From Paraburkholderia oxyphila NBRC 105797 (GTDB lineage: Bacteria; Pseudomonadota; Gammaproteobacteria; Burkholderiales; Burkholderiaceae): a DNA stretch of 64,000 bases. The notes beneath the pieces were generated by a model, which saw nothing but the letters and a program-made list of their open reading frames with translations, was not told the origin of the DNA and did not search any database. This document shows positions 57,716-64,000 of the stretch, in pieces (the stretch's first letter is position 1; every line of letters starts with the position of its first letter). The stretch covers positions 62,001 to 126,000 of the forward strand of contig NZ_BAYD01000005.1 in assembly GCF_000685075.1 (NCBI RefSeq), written 5' to 3'. Made by a program: the position numbers and the translations under genes.

Positions 57716-58813
57716 ATGACGGCCCGCGAGTCCGAAAAGCGGATGCCGCGTCGCCGCTTCCTGGGGGCGCTCGCCGCGTTGTGTGCCTGCGGCGCGTTCG
57801 CACCGTCTGGCCGTGCGCGCGCGCAGGGCGCGCAGGCGAGCTTCGTGCTCTCGTCGCCGGCACGCGCCGCCCAGATTCGCCGCCGCGTGCCGGCGCCGCT
57901 GGCTGCGGCGCTCAGGGCGCAAGCCGATGCCAGCATTGAGCGCGTGCCGCATCCGCGCGCCGTCGTGCACACCCAGGGCCTGCTGCCGCACGAGCAGGAC
58001 CGCGACGCGAGCGTGCAGGCCCAGGAGGACTGGCGCCAGACCTTGCTGCAGGGGCTCGCATGGTGCGTGACGGGCGAAGACGCCTACGCGGCGAAGGCCG
58101 AAACGTATATCGAGGCATGGATACCCCATTACGTATCGTCTTCGAATCCGATCGACGAGGCGGATCTCGTCGATCTGCTATTCGGCTTCGACTTCGTGCG
58201 CTCACGCCTGCCCGCTGCGACGATCGAAAAGGCACGCGCACTTGGCTGCGAGATGGCGCGGGGCTACCTGGGCGAGCGGCGCGTGGGCGACCCGAGCACC
58301 GGCTTGAACAACTGGCAGAGCCACCGCGTCAAGCTCGCGACGGCCGGCGCGTTCCTCGCCGGAGATGCCGCGCTGATTTCGGCCGCGCGCGAAGCCTTTT
58401 TCGCCCACGTGGCGCGCAACATCGACGCGGGCGGCCTGACCTATGACTTTGGCCAGCGCGATGCGATCCACTATGTCGTGTACGACCTCGAACCGCTGAT
58501 GCTGGCGGCGTCGATGGCGGCGGCGCACGGGCAGGACTGGTATGGCGCGCCGCAGATTCAGGGGCGCCTTGCCGCCGCGCTGGGCTGGCTGGCACCCTAT
58601 GCGAAAGGCGAGCGGGCGCACGAGGAGTTCGTGCACAGCACGGTGCGCTTCGACGCCCGGCGGGCGGCTGCGCACGTCGAGGGCTATTCGGGAGGGTGGC
58701 AACGCGAGGAGGCGTCCGGCCTGTACGCGATTGCCGCTCGTCTCGATCCGCACTTCACGCCCGTTGCCGCCGCGCTCGACCCGCAACCCGTGGTTCGCGC
58801 GCTCTTTGTCTGA
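57716..58813 (+). CDS. Alginate lyase family protein with Tat signal
   Basis: 365 residues from the ATG at 57716. The N terminus KRMPRRRFLGALAALCACGAFAPSGRARA is a twin-arginine signal, so the mature protein is periplasmic. The body is an alpha/alpha barrel of the alginate_lyase (PL5-like) family, with LNNWQSHRVKLATAGAFL, which holds the conserved Asn-Asn-Trp and His region, and YDFGQRDAIHYVVYDLEPLM with the late Tyr/His. The family eliminates beta-linked uronic acid polymers. In this operon it likely feeds oligouronides, perhaps glucuronans, not necessarily alginate. Confidence 0.85.
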   Translation: MTARESEKRMPRRRFLGALAALCACGAFAPSGRARAQGAQASFVLSSPARAAQIRRRVPAPLAAALRAQADASIERVPHPRAVVHTQGLLPHEQDRDASVQAQEDWRQTLLQGLAWCVTGEDAYAAKAETYIEAWIPHYVSSSNPIDEADLVDLLFGFDFVRSRLPAATIEKARALGCEMARGYLGERRVGDPSTGLNNWQSHRVKLATAGAFLAGDAALISAAREAFFAHVARNIDAGGLTYDFGQRDAIHYVVYDLEPLMLAASMAAAHGQDWYGAPQIQGRLAAALGWLAPYAKGERAHEEFVHSTVRFDARRAAAHVEGYSGGWQREEASGLYAIAARLDPHFTPVAAALDPQPVVRALFV

Positions 58814-58873
58814 GGCGGCATGAGATCGAAGCGATAACTACGCAAAAAAGCAGACACACAAGGAGACAAGGTG

Positions 58874-60163
58874 ATGATCAAGGTAAGAGGGCTGCGCTGG
58901 TGGATGATCGGTCTGCTGACGCTCGGCACGATCACCAACTACCTCGCGCGGAGTTCGTTGAGCGTGGCCGCCCCGACCGTGCTGCAACACCTGCATATTT
59001 CCACGCACGAGTATGGCTGGATTACGGGGGCGTTCCTCGTGATGTACCCCATCGGCGCGCCTCTCACGGGCTACCTGATGGACCGCATCGGCCTGCGGAT
59101 GGGTTTTCTGCTGTGCGGGGTGGCATGGTCGTTCATCTGCATGGCCCATGGCTTCGTGCAGGGCTGGGTTGGCCTGTTCGTGCTGCGCGGCCTGCTGGGC
59201 CTCGTGGAGGCGTCCTTCATTCCCGGCGGCATGCGGGCGGCGGCCTACTGGTTTCCGCCCCACGAGCGCGGAACGGCCGCCGGGGTCTTCAATCTCGGCA
59301 CCTCGACGGGCGCGATCCTCGCGCCGCCGCTGATCGCCTGGTCGATCCTGCACTACAGCTGGCAGACGGCGTTCATGATCGTGGGCTGCATCGGACTCGT
59401 GTGGGCCCTCCTGTGGCTCGCGCTCTACCGCCATCCCAACCGCCACAAGGCACTGTCGCAGGCCGAGGCGGCCTACATCGGCGTCACTCAGGAACCGGGC
59501 CGGAGCATGGCCGACGGACCGGCGCCGAAGGTGCTCGAGATACTCCGGCAGCGCAACTTCTGGGGCATCGCGCTGCCGCGTTCCTTCGCCGACCCGGTGT
59601 GGAGCACGCTCGTCTACTGGATGCCGCTCTACCTCTACCAGGCGCGCGGCTTCGACCTGAAGGCGATTGCGCTGACGGCATGGCTGCCTTTCGTCGCCGC
59701 CGATCTGGGGTGCATGGTCGGCGGTCCGCTTTCGGCATGGTTCAAGCGCCGCTTCGACATTCCCATTGTCAACGGCAAGCGCATGGTCTTCTCGATGGCT
59801 GCCGTCCTGATGATCGGCATGACTGGAGTAGGGCTCGTGAGCAATCCGGCGACGGCGGTCGCCCTGCTGTGCCTCGGCGGCTTCGCGCACCAGACGCTGT
59901 CGATTACGGTGATCTCGATGTCGGCCGACCTGTTTCCCCGCCGCGAAGTCGGCACCGTCACGGGGCTCGCTTCGTTAGTGGCCGGGATCGGCAATTTCTG
60001 CTTCACGATGACCATGGGCTGGTTCGTGAGCCGGATAGGCTACACGCCGTTCTTTGTGGCGCTTGGGCTGGGCGACCTGATTGGCGCGACGCTCTTGTGG
60101 ACACTCGTCAGGCCGTCGAACACCGCTGCGTCCGGGGCAGCCTGCGAGGAAGCGCGGGCCTGA
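58874..60163 (+). CDS. MFS transporter, anion:cation symporter (ExuT-like hexuronate) type
   Basis: 429 residues from the ATG at 58874, with AGGAGA seven bases upstream; the overlapping GTG at 58871 is closer than usual. Twelve helices. LRWWMIGLLTLGTITNYLARSSLSVAAPTVLQHLHIS and GAFLVMYPIGAPLTGYLMDRIGLRMGFLL match the hexuronate/galactonate ACS subfamily. Importer for glucuronate or galacturonate in the uronate operon. Confidence 0.92.
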   Translation: MIKVRGLRWWMIGLLTLGTITNYLARSSLSVAAPTVLQHLHISTHEYGWITGAFLVMYPIGAPLTGYLMDRIGLRMGFLLCGVAWSFICMAHGFVQGWVGLFVLRGLLGLVEASFIPGGMRAAAYWFPPHERGTAAGVFNLGTSTGAILAPPLIAWSILHYSWQTAFMIVGCIGLVWALLWLALYRHPNRHKALSQAEAAYIGVTQEPGRSMADGPAPKVLEILRQRNFWGIALPRSFADPVWSTLVYWMPLYLYQARGFDLKAIALTAWLPFVAADLGCMVGGPLSAWFKRRFDIPIVNGKRMVFSMAAVLMIGMTGVGLVSNPATAVALLCLGGFAHQTLSITVISMSADLFPRREVGTVTGLASLVAGIGNFCFTMTMGWFVSRIGYTPFFVALGLGDLIGATLLWTLVRPSNTAASGAACEEARA

Positions 60164-60228
60164 GGCACGGACCGAAAAGCCGGTGAGCGGCCCGTGATAT
60201 ATAGAGGATAACGAATCAAGGAGGTGCC

Positions 60229-60612
60229 ATGCCGCATATCGTATTCGAGGCAACGAAGGCCATGGCCAATGCAGTCGATTTTCCCGCTTTGCTGCGCACG
60301 ATCCACGACCGCTTTCACGAGCGGGGCTACGCGCCGGTTGCGGCGATCAGGAGTCGCGTCGTGGTGCTGGACGCGGCCTTGTCCGGGGGGGACGCGGACG
60401 AACAGTTCGTGATCGCCACGATGAGGACCACCGTAGCGCGCCGGCCTGAGATGGAGGAGGCGATGGCGCAGGTCATTCATGACGCGCTTCGCGCGGCGAT
60501 TGCCGAAAGCGGATACGCCGGCCCCTGGCAATGCGGCGTGTTCCGCGAGTATGTGCCGGGAGAGCGGTATATCAAATCGAGCGGAGGCAAGCCACAGGGC
60601 TTGACGGTGTAG
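60229..60612 (+). CDS. 5-carboxymethyl-2-hydroxymuconate isomerase-like protein
   Basis: 127 residues, with a strong AAGGAGGTG site five bases before ATG. After Met removal the protein would start with Pro (PHIVFEATKAM), the N-terminal proline base of the tautomerase superfamily and CHMI. Length fits CHMI. It likely catalyses a keto-enol tautomerisation. Being at the end of a uronate operon is unexpected; it may act on an unsaturated keto sugar acid, or be independent. Confidence 0.8.
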   Translation: MPHIVFEATKAMANAVDFPALLRTIHDRFHERGYAPVAAIRSRVVVLDAALSGGDADEQFVIATMRTTVARRPEMEEAMAQVIHDALRAAIAESGYAGPWQCGVFREYVPGERYIKSSGGKPQGLTV

Positions 60613-60794
60613 CAAAGGCGGACGCACGCCATGCCTTGCGGGAATGAGGGGGCTCAGTGGATCGAGGTCACGCGCCGCTTGAATCGCGTATTTGCGTCAC
60701 CTACGCTTGACTTGCGCGCCGCCGCACCGGCCTTCCTTTCCGTGGGTTGTGCCTCATGCGGCGATCTGTGGCCCTTTCCTGTCGAGAAACGATC

Positions 60795-61094
60795 ATGCCC
60801 GAGTTCATTCTGATGACACGCCTTTCGCCGGAGGCGCTCCGGTCTCCCGCGAACGCGGAGGCCCACGAGGAACGTGCGCTCGAGCGGATCGCGCGCGCGT
60901 GCCCCGGCGTCGAATGGAAGCACAGCTATGCAATGCTCGGACAATACGATTTCCTCGATATATTTTCGGCTCCCGACCTGCAGACAGCGATGCGCGTGTC
61001 AGCCTTGATGCGAACCTTGGGGCGGTCCCACTCCGAGGTCTGGCCGGCGATCCCGCGCAAGGACTTCCACACGATCATTGCGGCGATGAGCTGA
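60795..61094 (+). CDS. GYD domain protein
   Basis: 99 residues from the ATG at 60795. GYD/AsnC-like ferredoxin-fold: FILMTRLSPEALRSPAN, GVEWKHSYAMLGQYDFLDIFSAPDLQTAMRVSALMRTLGRSHSEVWPAIP. The GQYDFLD motif is the GYD signature. Function is not established for the family. 182 bp after the CHMI-like gene, so it may be separately expressed. Confidence 0.82.
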   Translation: MPEFILMTRLSPEALRSPANAEAHEERALERIARACPGVEWKHSYAMLGQYDFLDIFSAPDLQTAMRVSALMRTLGRSHSEVWPAIPRKDFHTIIAAMS

Positions 61095-61136
61095 GGTGTG
61101 CGAGCCGGAGGCGGGGCTCGGCGCGGCGCCGGGCGA

Positions 61137-62447
61137 TTACGTACTTGAAACGTGAGCGCGGGCGGCGCGCCCGCTCGCCCCGCGTGACCGGCTCGAACTG
61201 CGTGTGCGGCCAGCTTCGCCCAGGGCGAACGTCGCCTGCAACACGGGATGCACGTCGTCGCGCCAGCGCTCGCCCGTAAACAGGCCGTAATGATCGCAGT
61301 CGTCCACGTCGAGGCGCTGCCGTCCTTCCGCCGCGATGCCGCTGCACATCTCCTGAGCCGCATGCGTCTGTCCGGCGCCGGTGACGGCATCGCGCGTGCC
61401 TTCCACGGTCAGCAGCACGCTATCGCGCAGCGCAGCCGGCTCGACGAGCGTGCCGCTGCCGCTTGCTCCGCTCAATGCCCCTACGCGCCAAGTGCCGTTC
61501 GCGAGCAGGGCGCGCTGGAACACGATATCCACGGTGTCGAGGAAGTACTCGCCGGGCATGTCGAGCAGCGCGGTGTACTCGAGCAATGCGCGGCGCGCAG
61601 CGGCGAGCGCGTTGGCGTCGCCGCGCGAGTTCGCTTGCGCGTAGCGCTCGATCAGCGACACGTAGCGATGCGGGTAGACGATCGCGATCTCGGCCTGCTG
61701 CAGCCAGGTCGGAAACACCCGCCGGCCATGCCCCGCGAAGCCGGGCGGCACGGTGTCGATCAGATGGCGGCGGCACCAGTCGAGCGAATGCGTTGCGGCG
61801 GCGAGACCGAGCGTGCTCGGATTGACGCGTGCATCGAGCGGGCCGCCGATCAGCGTGACGCTCGCGGGCGGCGCGAGCGAGCGCTGCGCGCGCAGCGCGA
61901 GCGCCCCGAGCGCGGGAAACGTGGACTGGCAGACGGCCACGATGTGCAGCGGCCGGCCGTCCTGCGCGAGCGAAGCGATGAAGCCGTCGAGCATCGCCAC
62001 ATATTCGTCGAGGCCAAAGCGCCCCGCGTCGAGCGGCACCTCGCGCGCGTTGATCCAGTCCGTGAGATAGACGTCGCCGTCGGCGAGCAGCGCCTCGACC
62101 GTCTCGCGCATCATCACGGCCGCATGGCCGGCAAGCGGCGTGCACAGCAACACAGCGCGCGTGGCGTTGGGGCGGGAAAAGCGGCGCAGGTCGCAGAACG
62201 GCGTATGCGCGAAAACGCGTTCCTCGACTTTGCAGCGGCGCCCATCGAGCGCGATGGCCTCAAGTGCGAACGGCGGCGGCTCGGACGCGAGGCCGAGCAG
62301 CGGTTCGTACAGGTCGGCGTAGCAGGACGCCGCGGCGCAGGCCAGCGTTGACGCGGGCCATGCCGCGCAAGCATGGCCCGTGTACTGCGCCGCCGCGCGC
62401 CACGCGCGCAGCCATTGACGCTGTTGTTCGACCAGGGCGTACCACAT
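61137..62447 (-). CDS. phaZ: Intracellular polyhydroxyalkanoate depolymerase
   Basis: 436 residues from the ATG at 62447; the longer frame has no ribosome site. PhaZ pattern: MWYALVEQQRQWLRAWR at the start, PLLGLASEPPPFALEAIALDGR, LLCTPLAGHAAVMMRETVEALLADGDVYLTDWINAREVP, and the nucleophile region VAVCQSTFPALG with Cys173 in place of serine, as in the Cupriavidus PhaZa1 type. His candidates are in DCDHYGLFTGERW. It degrades intracellular PHB granules to 3-hydroxybutyrate oligomers. A thiolase gene lies upstream on the same strand, separated by a gene remnant. Confidence 0.9.
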   Translation of the reverse strand: MWYALVEQQRQWLRAWRAAAQYTGHACAAWPASTLACAAASCYADLYEPLLGLASEPPPFALEAIALDGRRCKVEERVFAHTPFCDLRRFSRPNATRAVLLCTPLAGHAAVMMRETVEALLADGDVYLTDWINAREVPLDAGRFGLDEYVAMLDGFIASLAQDGRPLHIVAVCQSTFPALGALALRAQRSLAPPASVTLIGGPLDARVNPSTLGLAAATHSLDWCRRHLIDTVPPGFAGHGRRVFPTWLQQAEIAIVYPHRYVSLIERYAQANSRGDANALAAARRALLEYTALLDMPGEYFLDTVDIVFQRALLANGTWRVGALSGASGSGTLVEPAALRDSVLLTVEGTRDAVTGAGQTHAAQEMCSGIAAEGRQRLDVDDCDHYGLFTGERWRDDVHPVLQATFALGEAGRTRSSSRSRGASGRAARAHVSST

Positions 62448-62809
62448 CGTGGACCTCGAGGGACAGGTGCGGCGTTGGCTGCCCGCGCCACCGGTGAAAA
62501 GCGCGTGCGCGCAAGCATGGTGCGCGCACGCCCGGGGCACGGCCTCGCGAGCGGGCGCGTTTCACACGTCCGCCTTTTCGAAGCAGCCCCGGCGCCTGAT
62601 TCACGCCGTCGCACAGCGTGCCGCGTTCGGCCACGCTGTGCGCGTCGCAATGAGTTCAGACTAGCACGCCGTAATTCCTGGTCATACCGCAGGCGGCTCC
62701 GGTCGGCACGATTGCGAACATCGGCGTGCATGGCGCGAGCGCGCCGATCTTCCTCGACAAGCTCTGGGATCGCAACGTGGCGATCACGACACATGTGATG
62801 CGAACCCGC
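62448..62809. other. Gap between thiolase and phaZ holding a gene remnant
   Basis: 362 bp. The right third (62681-62809) holds an alcohol dehydrogenase remnant, listed separately. The left part (62448-62680) is GC-rich and shows no coding or regulatory pattern I can support. Confidence 0.5.
62681..62809 (+). pseudogene. Remnant of a zinc-type alcohol dehydrogenase gene
   Basis: One frame reads PVGTIANIGVHGASAPIFLD followed by KLWDRNVAITTHVMRT, which resembles the late coenzyme-binding region of Zn-dependent alcohol dehydrogenases (pattern GxxANxGVHGxxxxLxLxxLWxxNxxITT). No start, metal sites or N-terminal domains remain, and the frame runs into the end of the thiolase gene on the other strand. 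About 43 codons are left. Confidence 0.65.
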
Positions 62810-63997
62810 TCAAACCGCTTCGATCGCGAGGGCAGTGGCTTCGCCACCGCCGATACAGAGGCTCGCCATGCCGCGTTTGAGCCCGCGCGCATGCAATGCG
62901 TGTATCAGCGTCACGATGATGCGTGCGCCCGAAGCGCCGATCGGATGCCCGAGCGCGCATGCGCCGCCATTCACGTTGACTTTCTCGTGCGGCAGGTCGA
63001 GCTCGCGCATGGCCGCCATCGCGACCACCGCGAACGCTTCGTTGATCTCGAAGAGGTCGACGTCGCGCAGGGTCCAGCCGGTCTTCTCCGCGAGCTTGCG
63101 CATCGCGCCGATCGGGGCGGTGGGAAAGAGGCTCGGCTTGTCGGCATGGGTCGCGTGCCCGACGATCACGGCCATCGGCTTCAGGCCGCGCCGCTCGGCC
63201 TCCGAGCGGCGCATCAGCACGAGCGCCGCCGCGCCGTCCGAAATCGACGACGAATTCGCCGCCGTGACCGTGCCGCCCTCGCGGAACGCCGGCTTGAGCG
63301 TCGCGATCTTGTCGAGCCTGGCCTTGCCGGGCTGTTCGTCGATGGCGGCCAGCGTTTCGGTTTTGCCCGCGCGCACGGTGACAGGCGCGATCTCGTCCTT
63401 GAAGCCACCGCTCGCAATCGCGTGTTGCGCGCGCGTGAGCGAAGCGATCGCGAATGCGTCCTGGGACTCGCGCGTGAACTGGAATGCCTGCGCGCAATCC
63501 TCGGCGAAGGTGCCCATCAGCCGGCCTTTGTCATAGGCATCCTCGAGCCCGTCGAGGAACATGTGGTCGAGCACCTGGCCGTGACCCATGCGCATGCCGC
63601 CGCGCGCCTTGGGCAGCAGATACGGGGCCTGCGTCATGCTCTCCATGCCGCCCGCGACCATCACGTTGCCCGCGCCCGCGAGCAGCAGATCGTGCGCCAG
63701 CATCGCGGCCTTCATGCCCGAGCCGCACATCTTGTTGATCGTCGTGGCGCCCGCCGGGAACGGCAGCCCCGCCTTCAGCGCCGCTTGCCGCGCCGGCGCC
63801 TGACCCTGGCCCGCCGGCAGCACGCAGCCGAAGAGGACCTCGTCGATCTGCTCCGCCGCCACGCCGGCGCGCTCGAGCGCGGCGCGAATCGACACGGCGC
63901 CCAGTTCGCTCGCGCTCACTGCGGCCAGGTCGCCCTGAAAGCCGCCCATCGGCGTGCGCGCCGCCCCAACGATGACTATCGGATCGTATGTCGTCAT
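62810..63997 (-). CDS. Acetyl-CoA C-acetyltransferase (thiolase)
   Basis: 395 residues; the ATG at 63997 is just inside the window. The thiolase active site is complete: Cys91 (NKMCGSGMKA), His351 (CALGHPIGASGARI) and Cys381 (MASLCIGGGEATALAIE). It condenses or cleaves acetoacetyl-CoA, a step in PHB synthesis or in beta-oxidation-like degradation. phaZ lies downstream on the same strand, separated by an ADH remnant. Whether it is the biosynthetic PhaA type or a degradative AtoB type cannot be told from sequence alone. Confidence 0.93.
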   Translation of the reverse strand: MTTYDPIVIVGAARTPMGGFQGDLAAVSASELGAVSIRAALERAGVAAEQIDEVLFGCVLPAGQGQAPARQAALKAGLPFPAGATTINKMCGSGMKAAMLAHDLLLAGAGNVMVAGGMESMTQAPYLLPKARGGMRMGHGQVLDHMFLDGLEDAYDKGRLMGTFAEDCAQAFQFTRESQDAFAIASLTRAQHAIASGGFKDEIAPVTVRAGKTETLAAIDEQPGKARLDKIATLKPAFREGGTVTAANSSSISDGAAALVLMRRSEAERRGLKPMAVIVGHATHADKPSLFPTAPIGAMRKLAEKTGWTLRDVDLFEINEAFAVVAMAAMRELDLPHEKVNVNGGACALGHPIGASGARIIVTLIHALHARGLKRGMASLCIGGGEATALAIEAV

Positions 63998-64000
63998 GGT

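Noticed and set aside
1..64000. CRISPR arrays, tRNA or rRNA genes, IS elements
   Set aside because: No regularly spaced repeats, cloverleaf-like sequences, rRNA segments, transposase genes or terminal repeats were recognised by eye.

Overview
The window is high-GC, densely coded DNA, mostly catabolic, transport and regulatory genes. Gene content points to a Burkholderiaceae betaproteobacterium (Burkholderia, Paraburkholderia or Caballeronia type): OmpC-like porin of the Burkholderia kind, a DUF4148-like secreted protein, a PHA depolymerase with a cysteine nucleophile, and many LysR/AraC/IclR/TetR-regulated catabolic units. It looks like a secondary chromosome or an accessory catabolic region. 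No rRNA, tRNA, CRISPR, IS element or phage module was seen. The organism call is inference from gene content. Layout: (1) 1-3420, a Baeyer-Villiger-type flavin monooxygenase (cut by the window edge) and a GMC oxidoreductase, divergent from an AraC regulator. (2) 3472-7252, a DUF169 protein, an unusual tandem HU-like/DUF900 hydrolase fusion and a YbdG-type mechanosensitive channel. (3) 7493-14625, a hydroxyquinol (resorcinol-type) cluster: C-C hydrolase-like alpha/beta protein, flavin phenol hydroxylase, maleylacetate reductase, a vestigial Dabb ORF, hydroxyquinol 1,2-dioxygenase, divergent LysR and a MetA-like outer-membrane protein. (4) 14645-16655, AraC regulator and EamA exporter. (5) 16741-22177, IclR regulator, sulfatase and a TRAP transporter. 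(6) 22285-29775, a sulfur region: cystine-type ABC importer, rhodanese, serine acetyltransferase, small HTH protein, then a Family 2A encapsulin shell gene overlapping the gene of its cysteine desulfurase cargo. (7) 29854-36556, TetR, acyl-CoA ligase, HCCA-isomerase-like protein, NPD flavoprotein, FAH-family hydrolase and AraC, with visibly lower GC in part. (8) 36642-42997, a DUF4148-like gene, a gene fragment, TetR and a Gfo/Idh-DUF993-epimerase-MFS operon. (9) 43110-61094, a large uronate/aldarate catabolic region under a LacI-family regulator with recurrent GGAAAACGTTTTCC-like operators. (10) 61137-63997, PHA depolymerase, an alcohol dehydrogenase remnant and a thiolase. How parts work together: in region 6, cystine import, serine activation, rhodanese and an encapsulated cysteine desulfurase fit a sulfur-storage or sulfane-sulfur nanocompartment. 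In region 9, porin, transporters and a Tat-exported alginate-lyase-family enzyme would supply uronic acids. Uronate dehydrogenase, glucarate-dehydratase-family enzyme, HpcH/HpaI aldolase and tartronate semialdehyde reductase form an oxidative route to pyruvate and glycerate, with UxaC offering an isomerase branch. In region 3, the enzymes convert a resorcinol-type ring through hydroxyquinol and maleylacetate to 3-oxoadipate. The strongest candidate for an unusual system is the encapsulin-cysteine desulfurase locus. The HU/DUF900 fusion is the least conventional single protein.
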